Origin: Candidatus Heimdallarchaeota archaeon
GTDB taxonomy: Archaea; Asgardarchaeota; Heimdallarchaeia; Heimdallarchaeales; Kariarchaeaceae
Length of the DNA: 35,348 nucleotides
Direction: 5' to 3'
NCBI GenBank assembly: GCA_026702845.1
Contig: JADCLS010000027.1
Span: 1 to 35,348, forward strand
Positions 25,564 through 33,441 of the stretch are shown here, piece by piece (position 1 is the stretch's first letter; each line of letters begins with the position of its first letter). The notes beneath the pieces are model-generated. The model was not told where the DNA came from. It saw only the letters and a list, made by a program, of their open reading frames with translations, and ran no database searches. The translations under genes and the position numbers were made by a program.

Positions 25564-27783
25564 GTGCTTGATGATATTCTAGAAAAGATGAGAATAGATG
25601 GTGAGTATAAACAAGGTCTTGAATTAATTGAAGAGAAATTAGATCAAACTACTAATGAAGATAAATTCACTATTTTAATCTTTAAAACAAGGTTTCTTAT
25701 TGAAACAGGTGAATATATAACAGCTTTGCGTATATCAGAACAACTTCTTGATATAATTGAGAATAATAATGAACTTGAAAGTTATCTGGGAATAATTTAT
25801 GAACTTAAGGCATCAATCTATCGGAGATTGGGTGAATTTAATCAAGCGATAGAGAATTGTAATCACGCTATTAATTTTGCTAAAAAATATGATAATAATT
25901 CCTATATCATTAATGCACTCAATTCAAAGTCCATTACACTGCATATTCTTGGGGAAAATGAAATCGCAGAGCAAATAAGCAAAGAAGTGTTGGAACTGGC
26001 CAGAGAAACCGGATATGATGAAGGACAAGCTGTAGCCCTCAATACCTTGGGAATGATCTTTTCAGGAAAGGGTGAGTTAGATAAGGCAACTGTAAACTTT
26101 GAAAAATCTCTTGAGATCCATATGAGAAATGGTTTCCAATCAGGTATAGCAGAGGCATTAAATAATTTGGGTAATCTTAATGAATCTAGGGGTAATATTG
26201 ATTTAGCATTGGAATATTTCAATAAAGCTTTGATGATATATGAGAAAAACTCAAATCCATCAGGTATTGCAACTACATTGAATATTATAGGCATCACCAA
26301 TCATAAACTCGGTCAGTTTGAACAAGCATTAGTGTATTACAATAAATCTCTAAAAATAAACGATAAAATTGGGAATCAAGCAGGTGTAGCTGCTTCTTAT
26401 AATAATATTGGAAATATATATCATAATAATGGTGAGTTAGATCTTGCATTGAATTATTACCTTTTAGCTCTAAAATTATTTGAACAGGGTAACACTCTGA
26501 AAAGAATGGCGAGTGCATTGAACAATATTGGGATTATTTATTCTGATAGAGGAGAACTTGAAGAAGCTCTCAATTACTACAACAAATCACTGGAAATCAA
26601 TATAAACATCGACAATCAATCAGGAATAGCAGGTTCTCTTACAAATATTGGTAATATCTATGCCATTAAAGGGGATGATGACCTGGCACTTGAATACTTT
26701 GTCAGATCTTTGGAGATCTACGAGAGAATTGATAATAAAACAGATATCGCATTATCTCTAAGAAATATCATAGATGTGAGTTCAGATGATCAGATACCTC
26801 CTCTACTAGAAAAACTGGAGATATTGTACAAAGAAAATGAGAACAATCTATGGATAGAATTACAATGGAAATTTACCAAAGCACTATATTTGAAAAAACA
26901 GAAAAGAAGCAGAGCTAAGGTTGAAGCTGAGAAGCTGCTGCTTTACATCATTGATAATCTTAATCTTCAAATTGATTCCACGATGGAGGTTATCAAACAT
27001 TATATCGAATTGTTAATTATTGAATACCAGCACTACCAGGATCAAGAGGTTATGGATGAAATTAATGAGAAAATAGAGAAGATGATCAATTTTGCTAAAT
27101 CAAATAATTCACACAGTTCATTGGTTGAATCACAGCTTCTCAAGGGCCAGCTTTTTATACTCAATAATGAGTTCATAGAAGCGAAAAAAATATTATCTCA
27201 GGCACAAATTACATCTGAAGAGAGGGGATTCAAGCGTCTTGCAGTAGCTATTTCAAATGAGTTTGATAAATTATTAAAATTGGAATTTGAACTCAATGAG
27301 AAAAACATATCCAAGGGATTAGATAACAAACTCAATTCTGTACAAAATACCCTTCAGAAAATGCAGAGACGAAAATTAGATCAGGTAGATGAGATAAATG
27401 AGGATCCTGTTTTATTTTTGATTATGTCACAAAGTGGGTCAAATCTCTATTCAAAATCCTTTAGCGATAAGTATACGCCAGATGAGAATATGATTGCAAT
27501 ATTTCTAAAAGCAATTGACAGCTTTAACAAACAGGTATTATCTACAGATAAACCTCTAAACAGAATAGTCCAGGGAGATTACAAAATCGTGCTTGAGGTG
27601 GTTGATAACCTAACCTATTGTTATGTTTTCAAAGGTCCTTCATATAAGGCATTGAAGAAGATGCAAATAATTGCAGATAGAATTACATCAGAAATAAATT
27701 TTCGTGAAATGGCAGGAACTATAATTGTGATTAATCAAGAGCAGATTCATAAAATGGATGCAATTCTTATGAGTGAAATATAA
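25564..27783 (+). CDS. TPR array protein with roadblock/longin-like C-terminal domain
   Basis: A 739-residue soluble protein starting at GTG. Residues about 75-400 hold eight TPR units at an exact 40-residue spacing: the NNIGNIY-type phrase recurs at about 160, 200, 240, 280, 320 and 360. This 40-residue form is typical of Pins/LGN- and kinesin-light-chain-like TPRs. Residues 405-600 are helical. Residues about 613-712 form an alpha/beta domain: VLFLIMSQSG, then a long helix around FLKAIDSFNKQVL, a YKIVLEVV strand, a YCYVFKG strand and a final helix. A similar domain ends the protein at 29299. Roadblock/longin folds commonly bind small GTPases, so a GTPase scaffold role is inferred. Confidence 0.78.
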   Translation: MLDDILEKMRIDGEYKQGLELIEEKLDQTTNEDKFTILIFKTRFLIETGEYITALRISEQLLDIIENNNELESYLGIIYELKASIYRRLGEFNQAIENCNHAINFAKKYDNNSYIINALNSKSITLHILGENEIAEQISKEVLELARETGYDEGQAVALNTLGMIFSGKGELDKATVNFEKSLEIHMRNGFQSGIAEALNNLGNLNESRGNIDLALEYFNKALMIYEKNSNPSGIATTLNIIGITNHKLGQFEQALVYYNKSLKINDKIGNQAGVAASYNNIGNIYHNNGELDLALNYYLLALKLFEQGNTLKRMASALNNIGIIYSDRGELEEALNYYNKSLEININIDNQSGIAGSLTNIGNIYAIKGDDDLALEYFVRSLEIYERIDNKTDIALSLRNIIDVSSDDQIPPLLEKLEILYKENENNLWIELQWKFTKALYLKKQKRSRAKVEAEKLLLYIIDNLNLQIDSTMEVIKHYIELLIIEYQHYQDQEVMDEINEKIEKMINFAKSNNSHSSLVESQLLKGQLFILNNEFIEAKKILSQAQITSEERGFKRLAVAISNEFDKLLKLEFELNEKNISKGLDNKLNSVQNTLQKMQRRKLDQVDEINEDPVLFLIMSQSGSNLYSKSFSDKYTPDENMIAIFLKAIDSFNKQVLSTDKPLNRIVQGDYKIVLEVVDNLTYCYVFKGPSYKALKKMQIIADRITSEINFREMAGTIIVINQEQIHKMDAILMSEI

Positions 27784-27826
27784 TAATTGCTGATTTTGAA
27801 TATAAATTCAGTTAGTAGATCCTTAT

Positions 27827-29155
27827 TTATAATTTAATTAATGCATACTTTTCTTCATCAACTTTCCTTAGTAATGTAAAGGAATAAAGCAAAGTAAGAG
27901 CTGCAATAACTACAAGGCCAGTTGCCACAAAAAAAGATACCTTATAGGCAGCAACATTTGTATATCCCTTGACCCAGATAAGATAATCTGCAATTGGAGC
28001 TGTAATGAAGGTTGCAGCCAATCCCCATGATAAAAAGAATGTCGTATTGTAATAGGCAAATAATCGTCCTCGCATATGTACGGGGATGATAGAAGCTACA
28101 ATGGCATAGCTGGAGGCCTGTACAATAACCATGGCTGCCCCATTCAGTGCACTGGCAATAAGTGCCAATTCAAAACTAGGGGCGAAAACCATCCCGAGGA
28201 GATACAGCATAGATGCCAGCACTCCGGACATGAGTACCTTGGAATCATCAATTTTTGATAAGGTGGAACCCAGTGCAAATCCAACGACCATAGTAGTAGC
28301 TGAAGCAACATTCCGAAATAATGCAACTTGACTATCTGTTGCAGCAAAACCAGTAGGATCAGCAATATAGAAACTGGAGATGACTGCCATGGAGTTTCTG
28401 CCAAAATTTAGAAATACTAGACCTATGAGAAAGACAATATAGGTCTTTCTAACGATGGGAGATAGATCCTTGAATGTCGTACTCTCATCTACTTCTTCTT
28501 TTGGTTCATTGGGATCTACTTTGGCTCTATCCTTGACAGTGAAAATAACCAAAACTGCAGAGAGAATCATGAATATTCCCGCAACATAGAACATCATACC
28601 TTCTGAGAAGCCAATTCCACCATCGTAGAGAAAACCACCAGTCATAGCACCAAGGATTCCTCCAATTCCACCAATAACACTTAATTGTGACATGAGCTGT
28701 TTACGTTCCCTATCCTCTGTATATTCAGAAATTAAAGCTGACCAGCCGTTGTTACTCATTGACCAGAAGATTTCAACAATTGCTAGGCCTATAATTATGG
28801 TATATCCTGAAAGTTGTTTATCACCTCCAGCGAGTACTGACCGATGCCACCAAAAGATGACAAAATGACCAAATCCAGCCACTGCCTCTCCGATAATAAC
28901 GAATCCTGCATTACGTCTAGTCTTGTCAAGTAATGGGCCCCATAACCACATCTGCGTGGATGTATTAGCGATCATTCCTATCGTCGCCATTAATGTTGTC
29001 TCAGTTGTACTTAATCCAAGAACAAGCCTAAGATATATAGAGAGGAATGTATAGAAGATGGAGCGTCTGAAATAGGCAAGGAATTGAAAGGTGGATAGTC
29101 CTGAAAACTCCTTAATGCCTAATTTCTTGTAGTTTAGAAACCTAAGACTGGACAA
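27827..29155 (-). CDS. MFS transporter
   Basis: A 442-residue transporter with about 12 transmembrane helices in two bundles of six, separated by a charged loop around residues 205-235 (DRAKVDPNEPKEEVDES). The start is TTG. The loop between helices 2 and 3 carries PLLDKTRRN, close to the MFS motif-A region, and ERKQLMSQLSVIGGIGG matches the helix 5 area. The substrate is not evident; drug or sugar efflux/uptake are both possible. It lies on the opposite strand between two TPR genes that share a C-terminal domain, but there is no sign of coupling beyond proximity. Confidence 0.9.
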   Translation of the reverse strand: MSSLRFLNYKKLGIKEFSGLSTFQFLAYFRRSIFYTFLSIYLRLVLGLSTTETTLMATIGMIANTSTQMWLWGPLLDKTRRNAGFVIIGEAVAGFGHFVIFWWHRSVLAGGDKQLSGYTIIIGLAIVEIFWSMSNNGWSALISEYTEDRERKQLMSQLSVIGGIGGILGAMTGGFLYDGGIGFSEGMMFYVAGIFMILSAVLVIFTVKDRAKVDPNEPKEEVDESTTFKDLSPIVRKTYIVFLIGLVFLNFGRNSMAVISSFYIADPTGFAATDSQVALFRNVASATTMVVGFALGSTLSKIDDSKVLMSGVLASMLYLLGMVFAPSFELALIASALNGAAMVIVQASSYAIVASIIPVHMRGRLFAYYNTTFFLSWGLAATFITAPIADYLIWVKGYTNVAAYKVSFFVATGLVVIAALTLLYSFTLLRKVDEEKYALIKL

Positions 29156-29298
29156 TATCTCTCAAATTTGTATTGACAAGATAAGGATTTATGTTCAGTA
29201 CTATGCCAAATTATATTACTACTCAAAAAGAATCTTTAGGAAGTAATAATTTATTTTATTATGTTAGTTCTTATTAATCTATTTTGTAACTAGCTACT

Positions 29299-31002
29299 AT
29301 GAAAGAAATTCTAGGGCTCATTCAAAATGGAAAATACAATGCGGCTTTAGATGTGCTTTCAGGCAATAAATCAATTGAACCAACAGAAAAAAATATACTT
29401 CTAGCTAGAATATATCGTGAGCAGGGAGATTACCACAAAGCAGAAGAAATAATTATCTCAACCTTAAATTCTGAAAGATTTGAGGTTTGGTTTGAATATG
29501 CTTACGTTTTGTGGAGATTAAACAAACATGAAAATGCAATAAAGGCATTAGAACAACCATTCATGCAATCAATTGATGATCCTCCAAAAAATGCCTCCCT
29601 CTTACATCTTAAGGGGAATATCTTATTTTCACTGGGTAATTATGTCGATTCATTGAACACACACCTTATTGCTGTTGAGATATTCAAGAATGAAGGAGAT
29701 CTACTTAAAACTGCCTTGTTGTACAATAATATTGGATATACTTACAGTTCTCTTGGTGAAATTAAAAATTCAATAAAAATGTTAGAATTAAGCCTGAAAA
29801 TGAATGATGGAAGACATTTACAGGACATGGCAAGAACCTATGCTAACCTAGGTATTGCGTATAGAGCTAAGGAAGACCTTTTTGAATCCAAGCAATATCT
29901 CGAGAAAGCTGCAAAATTACAGGAGGAACTAGGTAATTCCTCAGAGTTATCCTATACACTATTTGAATTATTAAAATTGTATGTAGACCTTGGTGAGATG
30001 GATATGAGTGATGATCTTCTATCGCAAATAGAGGATATAGATGAAGAAATGGACAATGAGATGATCCATGTCAGGTACTTACTGGGAAAAGCCATACTCT
30101 ACAATGAGATGAAACGTTTTGAATACAAATTCAAGGCCAAACAGCTATTCACTGAAGTAATAGAAGATTTTGATGTATTTGATTCCTATACCATTCTAGC
30201 ACAGGTTTATCTAGCTGAGATTCTCCTGGAAGAATTATATCTCTATAATAACGCAGAGACATTAGATGAGCTATCCAAAACTATCTCCTCACTGAAGTAT
30301 ATTGGTGAACAACAGAATTCACATATTATCATCACCAATTACCATATTATCAACTCAAGATTCCAACTGATCCAAAACAATCTTACAACTGCTAAGGATG
30401 AGATACTCAAAGCCAAGACAATCGCAGAGGATAACGGGATCTTAAAACTGGCAATCAAATGCTCAATCATCTATGATAATCTCCTTGAGACCATTCCCCA
30501 ATGGGAAGAGAGAGAACCTGGGATCGAGGAACGGATCGAGATCTCATCAATCATACCATTGCTAAAGGGAATTCAAAGAAATCAGTTCTTGGTAACAGAT
30601 GGTACCGAGGAAAATCCAGTAATGCTATTAATCCTTGATGATGCGGGAATTCCCAGGTTTAAGTTTGAATTTGATACTCCTGAACGTTTAAATGATAATT
30701 TGATTGGTTCATTCCTCTCAGCTGTGAATTCTTTCTATGAAGATGTATTCGATCCACAAAACAATGTGGAAACTATTAAAAGCAAGGATTACACGATTCA
30801 GATCCTGGAACATAAAACCATGTTATTTGTGTATGTATTCAAGGGAGAGGCTTCGATTGCAAAACAGAAACTGCAGCTATTCTATCATCAAATCTTGCAG
30901 AGTGATTTCTTCCAGACCTTGGAAAAATACTGGAAAGATGGATATATTGATGTCATTGAGATCCCAGATGACATTATAACCCTAATCTATAGAATTTTCT
31001 AA
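29299..31002 (+). CDS. Second TPR protein with the same C-terminal domain
   Basis: A 567-residue soluble protein. Residues 1-250 contain TPR units with clear examples at about 32-55, 102-128, 140-170 and 178-208 (YANLGIAYRAKEDLFESKQY). The region 250-425 is helical. Residues about 438-535 repeat the domain found in the protein at 25564: VMLLILDDAG, a helix SFLSAVNSFYEDVF, then YTIQILE, then LFVYVFKG and the final helix. The two proteins share this domain far better than their TPR parts. An ensuing 30-residue tail (WKDGYIDVIEIPDDI) is unique. Roles in small-GTPase or membrane-trafficking regulation are inferred. Confidence 0.72.
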   Translation: MKEILGLIQNGKYNAALDVLSGNKSIEPTEKNILLARIYREQGDYHKAEEIIISTLNSERFEVWFEYAYVLWRLNKHENAIKALEQPFMQSIDDPPKNASLLHLKGNILFSLGNYVDSLNTHLIAVEIFKNEGDLLKTALLYNNIGYTYSSLGEIKNSIKMLELSLKMNDGRHLQDMARTYANLGIAYRAKEDLFESKQYLEKAAKLQEELGNSSELSYTLFELLKLYVDLGEMDMSDDLLSQIEDIDEEMDNEMIHVRYLLGKAILYNEMKRFEYKFKAKQLFTEVIEDFDVFDSYTILAQVYLAEILLEELYLYNNAETLDELSKTISSLKYIGEQQNSHIIITNYHIINSRFQLIQNNLTTAKDEILKAKTIAEDNGILKLAIKCSIIYDNLLETIPQWEEREPGIEERIEISSIIPLLKGIQRNQFLVTDGTEENPVMLLILDDAGIPRFKFEFDTPERLNDNLIGSFLSAVNSFYEDVFDPQNNVETIKSKDYTIQILEHKTMLFVYVFKGEASIAKQKLQLFYHQILQSDFFQTLEKYWKDGYIDVIEIPDDIITLIYRIF

Positions 31003-31109
31003 AGGTGAAGTAACACTTTTCTGTTTGTCATTTAGCGTCTACTATACGCGAAAGATTGTCATTCATTCAAAGCTCGATTTTTGCGGTTACAGCGCACAGA
31101 GATGTAATA

Positions 31110-31118
31110 TTTTAAATA
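31110..31118 (+). promoter_or_regulatory. TATA box of the PH/GRAM-like gene
   Basis: TTTTAAATA is centred 26 bases before the ATG at 31140, so this gene has its own promoter and is not simply in an operon with the TPR gene. Confidence 0.5.
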
Positions 31119-31139
31119 GCTATACAGTACCGTCTCAAT

Positions 31140-32390
31140 ATGCTCCCAAGGCTTCCTAAGATTGAGGATAATCATAAAAAATTTGATGATAATAAATTAT
31201 GGACAGCTGAAAAGCTTGAAGCATTAGTAACTCAAGATGTTTGGACACAGTTTACCTATAATTCACAGATCAAATTCACTGATGAAAATCTTGAAGAAGC
31301 CATGAAGGAGGCATGGCAGGAAAAAAATAGAGTACTATTTGTTGATTCTGAACTTGCGGATGAAGAGATCCGTGAACTGCAGATGCAATATTATGATGAA
31401 CATAAACCTAAATTCTGGCTACCCATCTATAATAAACGATCGAATCAACTAGTTGAACCTTTTGAGGAGATGGAAATGGGATTGAAGGAGCGGATAATGA
31501 ATTTTCAAAAGGCAAGTATCATTAGGAAATTCAATTCAGGCAGGGAAGTAGAGCATGCCTATAATTCATTAACTGGACAGATCAAACCCAATTTCTCACA
31601 AGAGGAGCTTCATAAACATATGAGACAAAAAGAGGGAAAAATCGATGCTTGGAAGGAAAAATTGACCAAAGCTAACCAATGGGATGAAGATGAAGAAATT
31701 CTGGATGCAGGTATTGGCACTCTGAGAAGATCAAACTGGAAGGTGAGGTCTAATCTATCAGGTAGAGGTAGGGTGGTGTTTACCAATAAGCGTATGATTT
31801 TTGTCAAGAAGAAATTCTCATTATTTAATCCAATGGTTTTCCTCCCTCTGGTGGCATTTGTTAGACCATCCAACAAGGTAATCATGTTCTTCAAGATGAT
31901 CTCTGAATACATTAAAGTTATATTCCAAGTGTTCAAACCATTTCTGAGCAATGCTTGGACCTATATTGCTGCATTGAGCATAGCACTCCCTAATATTGAT
32001 CTGATTCTACCCAAATTGGAACTCTGGGCCATTGATTTTCCTGTGATTCATTGGATTACCATCTCCTTACGATTTGCCATTGAGAATCCTGTGGTGATTC
32101 CAACGATTGCAGGAGCATTTCCTGTGATTCAGGCCAGCTTTATCAGATTTTTCATGAGGTCTGAACAGATTATTGTTGTGCCATATGATACTATACAAAC
32201 CTTACAACTGGATAGGAAAATGATTATCACTCGATTGAAATTAAAAGGGACCAAATTATTTGGTGTGGATCACATCGAATTCAAAATGATGCTAAGAGCT
32301 AAGAAACATAAGGAATTTGCACAAGATATGTATGGAACATTACTCAAAGTTTTAGGAACAGGTAATCCAATCCAAGAGAATGTAGAATAA
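31140..32390 (+). CDS. PH/GRAM-like domain protein with inserted membrane helices
   Basis: A 416-residue protein. The first 190 residues are charged and helical, with Trp and Glu/Lys stretches. Residues 207-225 read GRGRVVFTNKRMIFVKKK, the opening beta pair of GRAM or bacterial PH domains, whose usual phrase is like xGxxxxTNKRIIF. Residues 231-340 contain hydrophobic helices (about 231-243, 273-290, 301-312 and 318-333). The domain then appears to resume: QIIVVPYDTIQTLQLDRK (343-360) with further strands and a final helix (388-405). A PH-like fold interrupted by membrane segments is inferred. A membrane-associated scaffold is possible; I do not recognise a named family. Confidence 0.6.
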   Translation: MLPRLPKIEDNHKKFDDNKLWTAEKLEALVTQDVWTQFTYNSQIKFTDENLEEAMKEAWQEKNRVLFVDSELADEEIRELQMQYYDEHKPKFWLPIYNKRSNQLVEPFEEMEMGLKERIMNFQKASIIRKFNSGREVEHAYNSLTGQIKPNFSQEELHKHMRQKEGKIDAWKEKLTKANQWDEDEEILDAGIGTLRRSNWKVRSNLSGRGRVVFTNKRMIFVKKKFSLFNPMVFLPLVAFVRPSNKVIMFFKMISEYIKVIFQVFKPFLSNAWTYIAALSIALPNIDLILPKLELWAIDFPVIHWITISLRFAIENPVVIPTIAGAFPVIQASFIRFFMRSEQIIVVPYDTIQTLQLDRKMIITRLKLKGTKLFGVDHIEFKMMLRAKKHKEFAQDMYGTLLKVLGTGNPIQENVE

Positions 32391-32522
32391 TCATTTCAGC
32401 TAAAGAATCAGAGTACTGTTTACATCAATTATTGATTTTTATAATGTTTGAAATTATTGTGATTGTTAAGTATTAGATGTTTCTGAAATCTGTTGTGTCG
32501 TTTTATTTGAGAGATCAGTATA

Positions 32523-32548
32523 GTAGTAAAAGTAGAAAAGTAGTAAAA
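32523..32548 (+). promoter_or_regulatory. Three direct repeats upstream of the toxin-antitoxin TATA box
   Basis: GTAGTAAAA (32523-32531), GTAGAAAA (32532-32539) and GTAGTAAAA (32540-32548) are contiguous and end right at the TATA box (32549-32557). Arrays with 8-9-base spacing are typical operators for ribbon-helix-helix antitoxins, which often repress their own operon. Confidence 0.5.
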
Positions 32549-32557
32549 TTTATATAT
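32549..32557 (+). promoter_or_regulatory. TATA box of the toxin-antitoxin operon
   Basis: TTTATATAT is centred 26 bases before the ATG at 32579. The direct repeats are immediately upstream, overlapping the expected TFB-response position. Confidence 0.6.
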
Positions 32558-32578
32558 TTTTATTACCACTAGATACAT

Positions 32579-32842
32579 ATGGCATCAACAATAAAAATGA
32601 AGGAAGATGATAAAAGAAGGCTTGATGAATTAAGAGCAAATCTTCTGATCAATGGAATTAATCTCAAACAAGAAGAATTAATTTCTAAACTGATAGAGCT
32701 TGGTGAAATCTTCTTACTGGATCTTAATCATATACCTATGAAGAAATTGTCTCCAAGTAAGAAAAAGAAGATTCTGTCCCGAGGATATAAAATGGGATCC
32801 AATTCAAGTACTATTGATGAGGAACTGTATGGAGGAGAGTAG
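32579..32842 (+). CDS. VapB-like antitoxin
   Basis: An 87-residue protein. Residues 3-45 (IKMKEDDKRRLDELRANLL, then LKQEELISKLIELG) look like a ribbon-helix-helix DNA-binding domain: a short strand, a basic helix and a second helix. The basic middle (SPSKKKKILSRGYKM) and acidic C-terminal tail (STIDEELYGGE) would wrap the toxin, as in VapB proteins. It is directly followed by a PIN-domain toxin gene with no intervening base. The assignment rests on this gene pair more than on sequence identity. Confidence 0.72.
   Translation: MASTIKMKEDDKRRLDELRANLLINGINLKQEELISKLIELGEIFLLDLNHIPMKKLSPSKKKKILSRGYKMGSNSSTIDEELYGGE
32831..32837 (+). promoter_or_regulatory. Shine-Dalgarno driving the TTG toxin start
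   Basis: GGAGGAG lies inside the end of the antitoxin gene, five bases before the TTG at 32843, which directly follows the antitoxin stop TAG. This explains a non-ATG start and suggests coupled translation. Confidence 0.65.
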
Positions 32843-33259
32843 TTGGCAATACTTCTTGATAGTTGCTATCTTTTCGCATTGAATAATGAAGATGATCCTA
32901 GTCATGATTTGGTATCCAAATCGTATGAAAAACTGCTAGATGGTGAATTTGGAATACCTATTATGCTGGATTATGTATTTGACGAATTGGTGACAGTGAT
33001 TCAAATTCGTACTAAAAGAAATGATATAGCCACGGAAATTGGAAATACAATTCTTGAGGATTGTAATGATTATATGCAGTTTTCAAGAGTGAATAAATCT
33101 ATCTTTGATTTGGCTTGGATGATGTTTCAGAATCAATCAGAGCGAAAATTCCTTTCCTTTACAGATTGTACAATTATTTGTTTTGCACAAGAGTACAAAA
33201 TCAAACAGGTTGCCAGTTTGGAAAAGAGGTTCAAATCCTGGGTAAAGACAATTCCATAA
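32843..33259 (+). CDS. VapC-like PIN-domain toxin
   Basis: A 138-residue PIN-domain ribonuclease candidate. The acidic active-site residues are D6 in LLDSC, E48 in FDELV, D108 in SFTDCTI and probably E127 in ASLEKRF, where many PIN proteins have Asp. The usual pattern of strand, helix and acidic residue spacing is kept. It would cleave RNA, often tRNA or rRNA, when freed from its antitoxin. The start is TTG directly after the antitoxin stop, behind a strong SD. The final acidic position being Glu rather than Asp is mildly unusual but can still bind metal. Confidence 0.83.
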   Translation: MAILLDSCYLFALNNEDDPSHDLVSKSYEKLLDGEFGIPIMLDYVFDELVTVIQIRTKRNDIATEIGNTILEDCNDYMQFSRVNKSIFDLAWMMFQNQSERKFLSFTDCTIICFAQEYKIKQVASLEKRFKSWVKTIP

Positions 33260-33410
33260 TCACAATTTCGAGCTAAAATAAAAAGGATAATAGCAACTTA
33301 AGTATATGAAAATTGTAAAAAATTCAATTTCAATCATCCTTAACACAACAAAATAAGTTTGTATTATCAATTTCATAGATAATTTCATTTCGACAATAGA
33401 TCGGGTAAAC

Positions 33411-33419
33411 TTTTTAATA
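33411..33419 (+). promoter_or_regulatory. TATA box of the C11 protease gene
   Basis: TTTTTAATA is centred about 26 bases before the ATG at 33442. Confidence 0.5.
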
Positions 33420-33441
33420 AATTCTCATCAATTTAGTTCTA

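Noticed and set aside
25564..31002. TPR gene, MFS gene, TPR gene as a composite mobile unit
   Set aside because: The flanking genes share only a diverged C-terminal domain at protein level; no transposase or DNA-level terminal repeat was seen.
31035..31049. GCGT/ACGC hairpin before the PH/GRAM-like gene
   Set aside because: A four-base stem is too short to be meaningful in this sequence.
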